A stretch of DNA of 64,000 bases from Erysipelotrichaceae bacterium (GTDB lineage: Bacteria > Bacillota_I > Bacilli_A > Erysipelotrichales > Erysipelotrichaceae), in the NCBI GenBank assembly GCA_017432005.1, contig JAFRKA010000015.1, positions 62,001 to 126,000 on the forward strand, in the 5' to 3' direction. Every line of letters begins with the position of its first letter. The first letter of the stretch is position 1. Below, piece by piece: positions 1-10,631 of this stretch. A model generated the notes under the pieces. The model worked only from the letters and a program-made list of their open reading frames with translations, made no database searches and was not told the origin of the DNA. Made by a program: the position numbers and the translations under genes.

Positions 1-1
1 C

Positions 2-979
2 ATCCTGAACTATCATCAGGACGGCAAGCTCCTGAAGAGCTTCAAGGAACCGGTCGTCTTCTACGGATCGCTGCTGGACAAGGAAGGCTATGAGGATCAT
101 CCGCTCAGCTGCCCGAACTGTGGTCATGAGACGATGGCTTCGCTTCTTAAAGAGGGGTGTCCGTACTGCGGTACCCATTTCGAAATGGATGATGTCTACC
201 CCTGCTTCACTTCCTTTTACTCTGTTCCGATGATCGTGGAAAGAGACAGACTGATGAAGGTTCTCAAAAGAAATGTGCTGATCGGCGGCGGAGGTTCAGC
301 GATCGTCCTGTTTGTGCTGAGCATCATCACGGACACCGAAATGGTATGGTGGTTCAGAATAATCAAAGCCCTGTTCCTGTCGGCCTTGATGGGTGGCATG
401 TGTGCGGTGATGGTCTACATGACGATGAGCATGTTCCTGCTGATAAGAGTCTTCATGGAAGCCGGAAGGTCATTGCCGTTGCTGGGTGGGATCTCTACCG
501 GAAAAAAACTGACTGCCAGGATGAAGGGATATGATCCTGATTTCTCCTATCCGTATTTTGAAGGCAGACTGATCGCTCTTTTCCGCAGCATCGCTTTTTC
601 TGAAGCAAGAGAGAAGCTCAGTATCTATACCGGTCATGAGGATCTGTCTTTTCTTGATGATGCCGTGGATCTGTCTTATCGCGGTGCTTCAAAGCTGAAG
701 AGTTTTAAAGAAGAAGACGGACGTCTGAAGATCACGATGAAGATCTATATGCACAATACCTATATGAAGGAAAAGATCACCCGCAAGGACGAGGATCTTC
801 TGGTGACGATGGAAAGGAAAGCCGGACATGAAGATCCGGGCTTCCGCGCTTACAAGGTCCAGTGTCCAAACTGCGGAGGCAGCTTCGATGCGATGCATCA
901 GAAGAAGTGTCCGCACTGTTCTTCGGAATATGAACTGGTCAATGAGGACTGGGTCATCAGCAGTATCACCAAAGCCTGA
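2..979 (+). CDS. Zinc-ribbon membrane protein with Tim44-like domain (5' partial)
   Basis: The reading frame is open to the left edge, so the start is missing; the ATG at 134 is internal because a first zinc ribbon (CPNCGHE, then CPYCGTHF) straddles it. Two hydrophobic segments follow at about positions 290-470 of the window. The soluble C-terminal half resembles Tim44-like domains, and the protein closes with a second CxxC pair of ribbons (CPNCGG and CPHCSS). Bacterial proteins with this build are membrane proteins of unknown role. The Tim44 assignment is by resemblance only. Confidence 0.6.
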   Translation: MLNYHQDGKLLKSFKEPVVFYGSLLDKEGYEDHPLSCPNCGHETMASLLKEGCPYCGTHFEMDDVYPCFTSFYSVPMIVERDRLMKVLKRNVLIGGGGSAIVLFVLSIITDTEMVWWFRIIKALFLSALMGGMCAVMVYMTMSMFLLIRVFMEAGRSLPLLGGISTGKKLTARMKGYDPDFSYPYFEGRLIALFRSIAFSEAREKLSIYTGHEDLSFLDDAVDLSYRGASKLKSFKEEDGRLKITMKIYMHNTYMKEKITRKDEDLLVTMERKAGHEDPGFRAYKVQCPNCGGSFDAMHQKKCPHCSSEYELVNEDWVISSITKA

Positions 980-986
980 AAATAAA

Positions 987-1010
987 ACCGCTGTCTAATC
1001 AAACAGCGGT
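987..1010 (-). terminator. Terminator between convergent genes
   Basis: Stem ACCGCTGT/ACAGCGGT with an 8-base loop. On the minus strand it is followed by TTTTATTTT, so it mainly serves cysK. It overlaps the cysK stop codon and lies just past the stop of the zinc-ribbon gene. Confidence 0.8.
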
Positions 1011-1915
1011 GTTGAATAATATCTTTCGCCTGTATCCGGACAGATGGTGACGACTGTCTTGCCTCTGCCCAGTTTTTTTGCGAGTCTTAAGGCAGCTGCC
1101 ACATTGGTACCGGAACTGATACCGCACAGCAGTCCTTCTTTCCTTGCCAGGAGCTTGCTGACTTCGATGGCCTCTTCATCCGTGATGATACAGATCTCAT
1201 CATAGATATCTTTATTCAGGATCGGCGGGATGATCCCGTCACCGATGCCCATCTGCATGTGCGTACCGATCTGACTGCCGGAAAGGATCGCAGCATTCTC
1301 GGGTTCAGCTACCCAGATCGTTATGTCAGGATTATGTTCCTTCAGGACTTCACCGACGCCCGTCAGCGTACCGCCGGTGCCGAAGCCGGCCGTAAACCCG
1401 TCGATGTGCGGAAGATCTCTGACGATCTCTTCACCGGTCTTGCGCTGAGCTTCCACATTGGCAGGATTCTCGAACTGTCCGGGAACAAAGACGTAGGGGT
1501 CTTCACGCGCCGAATTCTCCACGATGTTCTGACACTTCTGGATGCATTCACCGATATTGCCTTCATCATGGACGAGTCTGACCTGTGCACCGTAGAGCTC
1601 GATCAGTTTTCTTCTTTCAACAGAGACGGAATCAGGCATGACGATGATGACCCGGTAACCTTTGACGGCACCTATCATTGCCAGGGCAATGCCCTGATTG
1701 CCCGATGTGCATTCCACGATGACGGAATTCTCATTGAGCAGACCTTTCTTTTCGGCATCATCGATCATATTGAAAGCCGTACGGGTCTTGATCGATCCGC
1801 CGATATTGACAGCTTCATATTTTACATAGATATCAGCACTGTCTTCATCAGTCATTCGGTTGAGTCTGATGAGCGGTGTATCACCGATCGCTTTTAACGT
1901 TGAATCATATAACAT
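995..1915 (-). CDS. cysK: Cysteine synthase (O-acetylserine sulfhydrylase)
   Basis: A fold-type II PLP enzyme that makes cysteine from O-acetylserine and sulfide in the cytoplasm. Seen: the PLP-lysine region GGSIKTR, the substrate loop TSGNQG, the phosphate-binding glycine loop GTGGTLTG and the C-terminal GISSGTN motif. About 306 residues, normal for the family. The lysine motif reads NIGGSIKTR where NPGGSxKDR is usual, so a related beta-replacement reaction is possible. The ATG at 1915 is preferred over the GTG at 1918, because an extended -10 (TGC TATATT) lies only 8 bases before it. Confidence 0.88.
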   Translation of the reverse strand: MLYDSTLKAIGDTPLIRLNRMTDEDSADIYVKYEAVNIGGSIKTRTAFNMIDDAEKKGLLNENSVIVECTSGNQGIALAMIGAVKGYRVIIVMPDSVSVERRKLIELYGAQVRLVHDEGNIGECIQKCQNIVENSAREDPYVFVPGQFENPANVEAQRKTGEEIVRDLPHIDGFTAGFGTGGTLTGVGEVLKEHNPDITIWVAEPENAAILSGSQIGTHMQMGIGDGIIPPILNKDIYDEICIITDEEAIEVSKLLARKEGLLCGISSGTNVAAALRLAKKLGRGKTVVTICPDTGERYYSTPLFD

Positions 1916-1923
1916 CACCTACC

Positions 1924-1929
1924 AATATA
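1924..1929 (-). promoter_or_regulatory. -10 box of cysK, near-leaderless
   Basis: TATATT preceded by TGC (extended -10) on the minus strand, 8 bases before the ATG at 1915. Any 5' leader would be 0 to 2 bases. Confidence 0.6.
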
Positions 1930-1962
1930 GCATATTTATTTTCTCCAGGCTCAGAGACTATC

Positions 1963-1971
1963 TGTTATAAT
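1963..1971 (+). promoter_or_regulatory. Extended -10 promoter of the phosphatidyltransferase operon
   Basis: TGT TATAAT, ending 11 bases before the ATG at 1983. No recognisable -35 and no Shine-Dalgarno site, so the transcript would carry a leader of about 5 bases. Confidence 0.7.
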
Positions 1972-1982
1972 CGAATTGGTAT

Positions 1983-3958
<1,976 letters not shown>

Positions 3959-3962
3959 AAAC

Positions 3963-3984
3963 AAAGCGGCTATGCCGCTTTTGT
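3963..3984 (+). terminator. Terminator after the GH1 gene
   Basis: Stem AAAGCGGC/GCCGCTTT with loop TAT, followed by a short T-rich stretch. Confidence 0.75.
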
Positions 3985-4001
3985 CATGAAGGACACAATA
4001 G

Positions 4002-4007
4002 TAGAAT
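4002..4007 (+). promoter_or_regulatory. -10 box of the deacetylase gene
   Basis: TAGAAT, 8 bases before the ATG at 4016 (5 before the ATG at 4013). TTGTCA at 3981-3986 is a possible but closely spaced -35. There is no Shine-Dalgarno site. Confidence 0.5.
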
Positions 4008-4015
4008 AGAAGATG

Positions 4016-5173
4016 ATGAGATACAGGATCATAATACTGCTGCTGATACTGCTGATCTGCGGCTGCGCTCCCAAATCAGACAATGAGGGAGCGATCAGTT
4101 ACCGAAACGGCAAGTGCTATGCCTTCTATCCGGAAGGAAACAGGGCAGCAGAAGAGTACGCAAAATCGCTGTGTGAAGATGAAAAGGAAAAGATCTTCGA
4201 TTATTCAATGGAGAAGAGCGGAGATTTTCTCGTGCTTTCATATGTCACGGGCAGAAAATTCTATCTTGAAGATGATCTCTCGGATCCGAACCTTGAAGTG
4301 AAAGACCGTCCGGACATCCTTGGCGACATGCTGAGGTATGAGATGAAGAAAGACGATCTCGACAGAGCCTATACGAGCAAGTTCATGCTGGAAACGGCAG
4401 CTGATACGCTCGATCTGTCAGGTGTCAGAGCTATCATCGGTGATGATGACATGCTTCATCTGTATTTCCCGCAGTTTGATTATGATCTCAAGGTCCCGTT
4501 CTGCTACGCACAGCAGATCGTCGGTAAAGATTTCAATGTTCCGGAAAGGACCTATCTGAAACAGTACTATATCAATCCGAACCGTCCGATGGTCGCCGTG
4601 ACCTATGATGACGGACCGTATCGTCCGGTCGATTCCGTGATATATGAGACGATGGCGAAATATGACGCTCACTGCACTTTCTATATCGTCGGCGACCGGC
4701 TTTCACCGAATAATCTGGAAAGCGTCAGACAGGGGATAGAACTGGGCCATGAGTTCGGATCGCACACCGAGAACCATCAGGATCTCTCGCAATACACTGC
4801 TGAAGAAGCCAGGAACTATGTACTTATGGTCAATGACTATGTTGAGAAAAAACTCGGATACAGGATAAAGACCTATCGTCCTCCTTACGGGGAAAGAAAC
4901 CTGGAGATGGAAGCGATCATCGATATGCCTTCGATCATGTGGAACGTCGATTCCAAAGACTGGAGCAACCGTGACCGCAACATCACGTATGACAACATCA
5001 TGGCGAAAGTCAGCGATCATGACGTCATCCTGATGCATTCGCTCTACACCTCCACTGCTCACGCAACAGAAAAGTTGGTCCCCGATCTGATCGATATGGG
5101 GTACCAGCTGGTAACAGTCTCCGAACTGATGGAGCATCTGGGAATAAAAGACAAGACCTTCAGCGGTCAGTAG
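4016..5173 (+). CDS. Polysaccharide deacetylase (NodB) lipoprotein
   Basis: A membrane-anchored, extracellular carbohydrate esterase family 4 enzyme that would remove acetyl groups from peptidoglycan or another surface glycan. A short hydrophobic signal ends in the lipobox ICGC at about residues 14-17. An unassigned domain of about 165 residues comes first. The NodB domain follows with TYDDGP, the metal-binding SHTENH, RPPYGERN and the C-terminal LMHS motif. The second of two tandem ATGs fits the -10 spacing better. The stop is back to back with that of the minus-strand ABC gene (TAGCTA at 5171-5176), and no terminator separates them. Confidence 0.9.
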   Translation: MRYRIIILLLILLICGCAPKSDNEGAISYRNGKCYAFYPEGNRAAEEYAKSLCEDEKEKIFDYSMEKSGDFLVLSYVTGRKFYLEDDLSDPNLEVKDRPDILGDMLRYEMKKDDLDRAYTSKFMLETAADTLDLSGVRAIIGDDDMLHLYFPQFDYDLKVPFCYAQQIVGKDFNVPERTYLKQYYINPNRPMVAVTYDDGPYRPVDSVIYETMAKYDAHCTFYIVGDRLSPNNLESVRQGIELGHEFGSHTENHQDLSQYTAEEARNYVLMVNDYVEKKLGYRIKTYRPPYGERNLEMEAIIDMPSIMWNVDSKDWSNRDRNITYDNIMAKVSDHDVILMHSLYTSTAHATEKLVPDLIDMGYQLVTVSELMEHLGIKDKTFSGQ

Positions 5174-8100
5174 CTATTCGGTACGCAGTGCGATGACCGG
5201 ATCCTGCTTGGCCGCTTTTTTAGACGGAATGAATCCGGCAAAGATCGTCAGGACCACCGAGATGATGACCAGCGCGATGGCACCTATGCCTGGCAGGACG
5301 GCGTTGACGTTGTAGTTGTTGGTGGTGGTGTGGATGATGTGATTGATCAGCGGAAGGGACGCAAACGTCAGTCCCACACCCAGCAGTCCCGCAAACAGTC
5401 CGATGATGAAAGTCTCGGCCGAGAAGATCGAGGAGATATTGCGCTTGGATGCACCCATGGCTCTCAAGATACCGATCTCTTTGGTCCTTTCCATGACGGA
5501 GATCAGGGTGATGACGGCGATCATGATGGACGAGACGACCAGTGAGATCGATACGAAAGCGATCAGTACATAAGTAACGACATCGACGATCGTCTTGACG
5601 GATGACATCAGGATACCGGTGACATCGGTATAGCGGATCTGCGTGTCTTCATCGACATTTTCATTGTAGCGGTCCAGGAAACTCAGGAAGTTCTCCTTGG
5701 CATCAAAATCCCGGAAATAGAAACTGATGGAGCTCGGATCTTCGATATCCTGATAACCGAGAGTGATAAGATTCTGGGAATAGGATTTCTCATCGCTGCC
5801 GTTGATCATCGTCTGCATGATACGTGACAGTTCATCCTGGTCCATATTGAATTTGAAAGCTTTCGCAAAGGCATCGGTATCGACCTTCATGAAATCACCG
5901 CTGAAAAGATCACCGAGCGAAGCCATCGATTCCGCCATCGGGGTGACGATCTCAGCTGTTGCCATACCGATCTGGGCTGCGATCATGCCGACCACATACT
6001 GATTCATGAACTTGTTTATGACGGCATTCGTACCGCTGAGACTGTCTTCATCGGTGATGATCGTCGCCAGCAGTATGTTCCTGGTCATAAGACCGCCTGT
6101 ACCGTAGCGGATATTATTCGGATCGGAATCATCATAAGGTATCATCTTCGTCTCTGCATCATATCCCATGATACCTTTGAGTGCCGTGAAGTAGCCATCA
6201 TACATTTTCTTCACATCTCCTGCCAGGGCAGCATAGTCATCGGCATCGAACATATATTTCAGCATCTCTTTCATCTCTGCCGGTATGCCTGCCGCATCAG
6301 GCAGATCATTCAGTACTCTGTTGAGATTATTCTGATAAGTCTCGGCAGTGATACCGTTTCTGATCTGTGAGATCTTTTCATCGTCAAGGATCAGATAGCG
6401 CGATACGGTCTCTTCGCCGCCTTCTTCCTGTGGAGGGATCCTCTCTTCACGAATGATATCAGGCAGCGCTTCATACTGACTGATGTAGCTGTTCAGCATC
6501 GAGGAATTGAGCAGTGTGAAAACGGTGATCAGCTGTGTCCTATCCGGTCCGTTGATGATCGAATCGGCACCTTTCTGTGCTGCTTCCATCACGATCTTCT
6601 GGATGCGGTCTTCTGAAGGCATATCGAATTTCAGATCGTCTTCACTGATATTGATCTTGAAGGCATCCTTGATCGCATCTTCATCGACAGTAATCATATC
6701 GTCAAAGTCGAGCTGATCCTTCTTTTTGTTTTCCTCATCAAAACGTTTTCCTGAAAAGACATCGACATCAGTATCGCGCAGCTGCTTCTGGACGATCGCA
6801 GTGTTCTGTGACTGCTCGATGATGTGGTTCGTCAGAGCTTTGGTGTAATTGACGCCTGTGCTCAAAGCCATCGAATCGTTGCCTTCTTTGAGGCAGACGA
6901 TGCCGACGATCTTCAGTTTCAGCGAACGATCATACATGTTTCTCATGTATTCTTCATCTTCAGACATATCTTCATAGATACCGTATTTAACGTTGTAGCG
7001 GTATGTGTCAGTCGGTCTGATCAGCCTCAGCTTCACATTCATCAGATCTTCATAGGTGAATTCCAGCGGTTCGTTATCGACTCCGGCCTCCTTGCCGGCC
7101 ATGACGTTGTTGACGATGGTCTTCAGTTCAGCAGTATCTCTCAGTCCCAGAGAATACAGCAGCAGGTCAGACACGGAATTAGGTTCGGAAAGTACGAGGA
7201 TCATCTCGTCGAATCTTTCCGGCCAGCGTCCCGCCAGGACATCATACTGATCGATATAGGATGCCGTATTGTCGTTCATCTCCGAGAAGATGGAGTTGTT
7301 GCTCATAGGCATCGCCGACATGAAAGAGATGGCTGAACTGGAATACATCATCGACCACAGGGAATTGGGATTCAGTTTTGCCAGATTGCCGGCAGAATCG
7401 ATCGTATAGATCAGCGGCTTGATGGAATAGGCATAATTGATATAGGAGATATCATTTTCATATTCTTCCTCGTGCGTATCGAGGTAATGTTTGAATGACT
7501 TGAGATCGTTGGTCCCGATCGATGAGAACATCGTCGTCAGGTACTGTCTCTCTCTGACGACGTCGCCTTCGGTCTTGTTGTTCTGCCGGTCAGAGACCAT
7601 TGACAGGATAGCTGAGGTGGCATCGGCTGTTTCCGAGGTGATCGTCAGCGGATATGATGAAAGAGTATCTTCCTGGATCTTGTCGATATAATTCTGAAAG
7701 CCGGTAGACAGAGAAAGGATCAGAGCGATACCGATGATACCGATAGATCCGGCAAAGGCAGTCAGGATGGTCCTGCCTTTCTTGGTCAGCAGATTGTTGA
7801 AAGACAGCGAGAGTGCCGTCAGGTAGGACATGTGAGCTTTTCTGGAACTTCCGGTCTTCTTATCCAACGGAGTCTCTTCAGGTTCAAAAGGATTGGAATC
7901 AGAGATGATATGACCGTCACGGAGTCTGACGATCCTGTTGGCATAGGTATCCGCCAGTTCCGGATTATGGGTGACCATGACGACCAGACGGTCGCGGGCT
8001 ACAGCTTTGAGCAGTTCCATGACCTGGATCGAAGTCTTGGAATCAAGAGCTCCGGTCGGCTCATCGGCCAGCAGGATATCCGGATTGTTTACGAGTGCTC

Positions 8101-8560
8101 TGGCGATCGCCACTCTCTGCATCTGACCGCCTGACATCTGGTTAGGCTTCTTGTGTGCCTGTTCTGCCAGACCGACTTCCTCCAGGGCTTTTAAAGCCCG
8201 GTTCTTTCTTTCCTTGCGGCCGATACCGCCGATCGTCAGCGCCAGCTCGACATTGGAAAGGATGCTCTGATGCGGGATCAGGTTGTATGACTGAAAAACG
8301 AAACCGATCGTGTGGTTCCGGTAGGTATCCCAGTCACGGTCTTTATAGTTCTTTGTAGAGACATTGTTGATGATCAGATCTCCCTCATCGTAGCGGTCCA
8401 GTCCGCCGATAATGTTTAGCAGTGTCGTTTTGCCTGAACCGGAAGGCCCCAGGATCGCCACGAATTCGTTATCTCTGAGATTGAGTGAAACATCATCCAG
8501 AGCCTGCTGGATGAGATCACCGGTCTTATAAGTCTTGGAAATGCCTTTCAGTCTGAGCAT
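5174..8560 (-). CDS. ABC transporter with fused ATPase and FtsX-type permease
   Basis: A MacB-type ABC protein of 1128 residues. The ATPase spans residues 1-225: Walker A GPSGSGKT at 38-45, signature MSGGQMQRVAIARAL, Walker B LLADEPT. A first membrane helix near residues 260-290 is followed by an extracellular region of about 650 residues. Three C-terminal helices (roughly 965-1120) form the FtsX-type permease core. Proteins of this build usually move lipids, peptides or antimicrobials, or transmit force, rather than import nutrients; the substrate is unknown. The external insert is much larger than in typical MacB. An extended -10 (TGT TAAAAT) sits 6 bases before the ATG. Confidence 0.9.
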   Translation of the reverse strand: MLRLKGISKTYKTGDLIQQALDDVSLNLRDNEFVAILGPSGSGKTTLLNIIGGLDRYDEGDLIINNVSTKNYKDRDWDTYRNHTIGFVFQSYNLIPHQSILSNVELALTIGGIGRKERKNRALKALEEVGLAEQAHKKPNQMSGGQMQRVAIARALVNNPDILLADEPTGALDSKTSIQVMELLKAVARDRLVVMVTHNPELADTYANRIVRLRDGHIISDSNPFEPEETPLDKKTGSSRKAHMSYLTALSLSFNNLLTKKGRTILTAFAGSIGIIGIALILSLSTGFQNYIDKIQEDTLSSYPLTITSETADATSAILSMVSDRQNNKTEGDVVRERQYLTTMFSSIGTNDLKSFKHYLDTHEEEYENDISYINYAYSIKPLIYTIDSAGNLAKLNPNSLWSMMYSSSAISFMSAMPMSNNSIFSEMNDNTASYIDQYDVLAGRWPERFDEMILVLSEPNSVSDLLLYSLGLRDTAELKTIVNNVMAGKEAGVDNEPLEFTYEDLMNVKLRLIRPTDTYRYNVKYGIYEDMSEDEEYMRNMYDRSLKLKIVGIVCLKEGNDSMALSTGVNYTKALTNHIIEQSQNTAIVQKQLRDTDVDVFSGKRFDEENKKKDQLDFDDMITVDEDAIKDAFKINISEDDLKFDMPSEDRIQKIVMEAAQKGADSIINGPDRTQLITVFTLLNSSMLNSYISQYEALPDIIREERIPPQEEGGEETVSRYLILDDEKISQIRNGITAETYQNNLNRVLNDLPDAAGIPAEMKEMLKYMFDADDYAALAGDVKKMYDGYFTALKGIMGYDAETKMIPYDDSDPNNIRYGTGGLMTRNILLATIITDEDSLSGTNAVINKFMNQYVVGMIAAQIGMATAEIVTPMAESMASLGDLFSGDFMKVDTDAFAKAFKFNMDQDELSRIMQTMINGSDEKSYSQNLITLGYQDIEDPSSISFYFRDFDAKENFLSFLDRYNENVDEDTQIRYTDVTGILMSSVKTIVDVVTYVLIAFVSISLVVSSIMIAVITLISVMERTKEIGILRAMGASKRNISSIFSAETFIIGLFAGLLGVGLTFASLPLINHIIHTTTNNYNVNAVLPGIGAIALVIISVVLTIFAGFIPSKKAAKQDPVIALRTE

Positions 8561-8566
8561 ATCTTG

Positions 8567-8575
8567 ATTTTAACA
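8567..8575 (-). promoter_or_regulatory. Extended -10 of the ABC fusion gene, leaderless
   Basis: TGT TAAAAT on the minus strand with a 6-base gap to the ATG at 8560 and no Shine-Dalgarno site. Confidence 0.55.
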
Positions 8576-8638
8576 TTATTGAACTGTCATTTCAGGAATA
8601 TGCTCATATATAAAAAAGCTGATTGCTTGAGATCGGAA

Positions 8639-8713
8639 GCCTGTAGCTCTTTGTGAGTTTCGGGTTCGCACCCTTGTGAGGGCGAGGTCGTCAGAGTTGG
8701 TTCAGGACCACCA
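8639..8713 (+). pseudogene. Decayed inverted copy of tRNA-Ile
   Basis: Read on the plus strand, this keeps GCCTGTAGCTC (5' acceptor and D-arm), AGGGCGAGGTCG (3' anticodon stem and variable loop) and a TCAGGxCCACCA end, in the same order as the intact tRNA-Ile at 8885-8961. The D-loop, 5' anticodon stem and T-arm are scrambled, so it cannot fold as a working tRNA. Confidence 0.6.
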
Positions 8714-8717
8714 GGGT

Positions 8718-8766
8718 GGGGAGAGTAAACTGAAAGGAGAGCACTTTGCAGGCAGGGGGGAGAACA
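8718..8766 (+). pseudogene. Decayed inverted copy of tRNA-Ala
   Basis: Starts 4 bases after the decayed tRNA-Ile, the same spacing as in the intact pair (spacer GGGT against GTGT). Matches to the intact tRNA-Ala are GGGGA, GGAGAGCAC and TTTGCA-GCAGGGGG. The CTGC of the 5' anticodon stem and the whole T-arm are missing. Confidence 0.6.
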
Positions 8767-8771
8767 AAAAA

Positions 8772-8791
8772 AGTCCGAAGTACTTCGGACT
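8772..8791 (-). terminator. Terminator of the tRNA-Ile/tRNA-Ala transcript
   Basis: Perfect 20-base palindrome made of AGTCCGAAGT and its complement. On the minus strand a run of seven T follows. It lies about 13 bases past the 3' end of tRNA-Ala. Confidence 0.9.
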
Positions 8792-8804
8792 TTATGCACT
8801 AGAA

Positions 8805-8880
8805 TGGTGGAGAATACGAGATTCGAACTCGTGACCCCCTGCTTGCAAAGCAGGTGCTCTCCCATCTGAGCTAATTCCCC
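8805..8880 (-). tRNA. tRNA-Ala, anticodon TGC
   Basis: 76 bases on the minus strand with encoded CCA. Acceptor GGGGAAT pairs with ATTCTCC, the anticodon loop is TTTGCAA, and the T-loop is TTCGAAT. It is the second gene of a two-tRNA transcript, 4 bases after tRNA-Ile. Confidence 0.97.
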
Positions 8881-8884
8881 ACAC

Positions 8885-8961
8885 TGGTGGGCCTGATAAG
8901 ACTTGAACTTGCGACCTCGCCCTTATCAGGGGCGCGCTCTAACCACCTGAGCTACAGGCCC
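8885..8961 (-). tRNA. tRNA-Ile, anticodon GAT
   Basis: 77 bases on the minus strand with encoded CCA. Acceptor GGGCCTG pairs with CAGGCCC, and the anticodon loop is CTGATAA. The Ile-Ala pairing is the one usually found in rRNA spacers, but no rRNA is present here. Confidence 0.97.
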
Positions 8962-9017
8962 ATAAACTCCAGTGCTTTATTATTCTACTTCACTACGCGC
9001 GCCTTGTCAATAAAAAC

Positions 9018-9047
9018 TTGAATGCGAGGTCGCCGGTGAACTATAAT
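9018..9047 (+). promoter_or_regulatory. Promoter of the secreted protein at 9060
   Basis: -35 TTGAAT at 9018-9023, an 18-base spacer and TATAAT at 9042-9047, 12 bases before the ATG. It shows that a longer frame starting with TTG at 9018 is not the real gene. Confidence 0.75.
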
Positions 9048-9059
9048 AAATATTATTAT

Positions 9060-9725
9060 ATGAGAAAGTATTTTTTATCTTTTCTGCTCTGTCTTCTGGT
9101 CATAGCAGTCTGCGGTTTTACAGCCTTCAACCTCGGCAAAGACGACAAGACTTTTGATATCGATACGCTGTATGACTATCAGAAAGAATTCAAGACTGAA
9201 GAGCTGAGTGTCTGCTCGGCCAACACGGCCAAGACCTATATGGATTACCGCATGACGACGGTAGTCAGCTCCAGACAGTATCAGTTTCTGAACTATGAGT
9301 GCACTGTAGATAAGAAGACCGGCTTCCTCTATGACGAAGAAGGATTTATCGCCGTCGCTCTCGGCTCATACTATGGAGTGATCGGTGACCGTTTCTATTT
9401 CACGCTTGATTCAGGCATCGTTCTGCCGCTGGTCAAAGGTGAAGAGAAAGCAGATGAAGATACGGACTATAGCGGCTGCTATCATACGATCGACGGTTCG
9501 GTCATTGAATTCGTCATTGATGATGACTATGCCAAAGCCTATTTCGGAACCAATTCCAACGGCTATGTCCTTGACGGCAATTACGATAACTATCCGCTCT
9601 TCAGCGGCAGCATCGTAAAAGTCGAAAAGGTGCTGGATGAAAAAAACGATAAGATCGTAAGCTACCAGGTCGATACCAGCGTTCCAAGCAGTATCGACAT
9701 TTTCAATTATGCTTCCGGTTATTGA
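9060..9725 (+). CDS. Secreted or membrane-anchored protein of unknown function
   Basis: 221 residues. The N-terminus is a basic-hydrophobic signal (MRKYF, then a leucine-rich core up to about residue 25). The rest is soluble, acidic and tyrosine-rich, with no motif I recognise. AVCGF near the signal end is not a convincing lipobox. The start at 9060 fits the promoter, whose -35 and -10 lie where a longer frame would be coding. Gene context (tRNAs behind, another secreted protein ahead) gives no clue to function. Confidence 0.75.
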   Translation: MRKYFLSFLLCLLVIAVCGFTAFNLGKDDKTFDIDTLYDYQKEFKTEELSVCSANTAKTYMDYRMTTVVSSRQYQFLNYECTVDKKTGFLYDEEGFIAVALGSYYGVIGDRFYFTLDSGIVLPLVKGEEKADEDTDYSGCYHTIDGSVIEFVIDDDYAKAYFGTNSNGYVLDGNYDNYPLFSGSIVKVEKVLDEKNDKIVSYQVDTSVPSSIDIFNYASGY

Positions 9726-9753
9726 GAAGGAAGATATAGTTCAACAGCTGAAG

Positions 9754-9780
9754 ATACGGTGATCCCGTATTTTTATTTTC
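9754..9780 (+). terminator. Terminator after the 9060 gene
   Basis: Stem ATACGG/CCGTAT with a 5-base loop, followed by TTTTATTTTC. Confidence 0.8.
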
Positions 9781-9797
9781 CGGGAAACCATATGAAG

Positions 9798-9803
9798 TAG
9801 AAT
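9798..9803 (+). promoter_or_regulatory. -10 box of the C39-like gene
   Basis: TAGAAT, 12 bases before the ATG at 9816. A TATAAT at 9809-9814 ends one base before the ATG, too close to give a transcript containing it. There is no Shine-Dalgarno site. Confidence 0.45.
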
Positions 9804-9815
9804 ATAGATATAATC

Positions 9816-10628
9816 ATGAAGAAACTTCTGATCTTATTATTTATCTGTCTTGCGCTTCCGATCGTCCTGGTGAAGGCTCCTTTTCTGCATGAGCAAAACA
9901 AAGAAAAACCTTCGACTGAAAAAGACAGTACTTCTTTATCAGATAAGAACGAGACCATTAATGAAGATAAGAAAGAGGATGCTGCAGCTGATCAGGATGA
10001 AACTCCAAAAGAGGAAGATCTTGAAGGAGTATACAGAATGCTGGATTTTGACCGCAGGCTGATCCTGAAAGTCGGAGTTCAGGACGACTATATGTGCAGC
10101 GTCTTCTCCCTGGCATACGCAAGAGCGATACTGGACAGCGATTATGAAGCCGATCCGTACGATTACTGGGAAGATGAAGCTGTCTGGCGTCTGGCGGACT
10201 TTGATGATATCGCTTTTTCCGATCCTCTTCTGACTGTTCTGCAGCGTGCCTATGACGAGATCGATGAAGGCAGGCCGACGCTCTTCTATACCAGCGGTCA
10301 GTATGCCCGCAGCGTCATAGATCCGGATCAGACCCGGACATCACAGGAACACTTTGTCCTGATCATCGGTTACAGAGCAGACGCTGATTATAAGGATCTG
10401 AAACCATCCGATTTCTATTGTGCCGACGCATCAGCCGGATACGGCGATGTGCCATGGGTCATCCTCACCGATGAGGCACCGGAGACGATGTCAGGAGAAT
10501 ATGCCCTGTATGCCTCAAACGATAAGACGAAACATGTGAAGACCTGCCTGGCTTATGCCGACACGGCCAGATGGGATGCAGATGAATCTGCTGTGATATA
10601 TCCAAACTATTATAAAAAAGAATCATAA
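9816..10628 (+). CDS. Secreted C39-like papain-fold protein
   Basis: 270 residues. An N-terminal signal (MKKLLILLF, hydrophobic to about residue 22) is followed by a charged Lys/Asp/Glu linker to about residue 70. The catalytic-looking core has Cys94 in YMCSVFSLAYARAI, His179 in EHFVLIIGY and an Asp in CADASAGYG. That Cys-His-Asp order fits peptidase C39-like secreted domains of Bacillota, whose substrates are mostly unknown. It is not a bacteriocin exporter, since there is no transporter part. Activity is inferred from residue pattern only. Confidence 0.7.
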   Translation: MKKLLILLFICLALPIVLVKAPFLHEQNKEKPSTEKDSTSLSDKNETINEDKKEDAAADQDETPKEEDLEGVYRMLDFDRRLILKVGVQDDYMCSVFSLAYARAILDSDYEADPYDYWEDEAVWRLADFDDIAFSDPLLTVLQRAYDEIDEGRPTLFYTSGQYARSVIDPDQTRTSQEHFVLIIGYRADADYKDLKPSDFYCADASAGYGDVPWVILTDEAPETMSGEYALYASNDKTKHVKTCLAYADTARWDADESAVIYPNYYKKES

Positions 10629-10631
10629 AAA

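Noticed and set aside
8587-8865. 92-codon minus-strand frame
   Set aside because: It runs through tRNA-Ala, the terminator and the decayed tRNA copies; not a protein gene.
9816-10628. Bacteriocin-exporting C39 ABC protein
   Set aside because: Only the papain-like part with a signal peptide is present; no membrane or ATPase domains.
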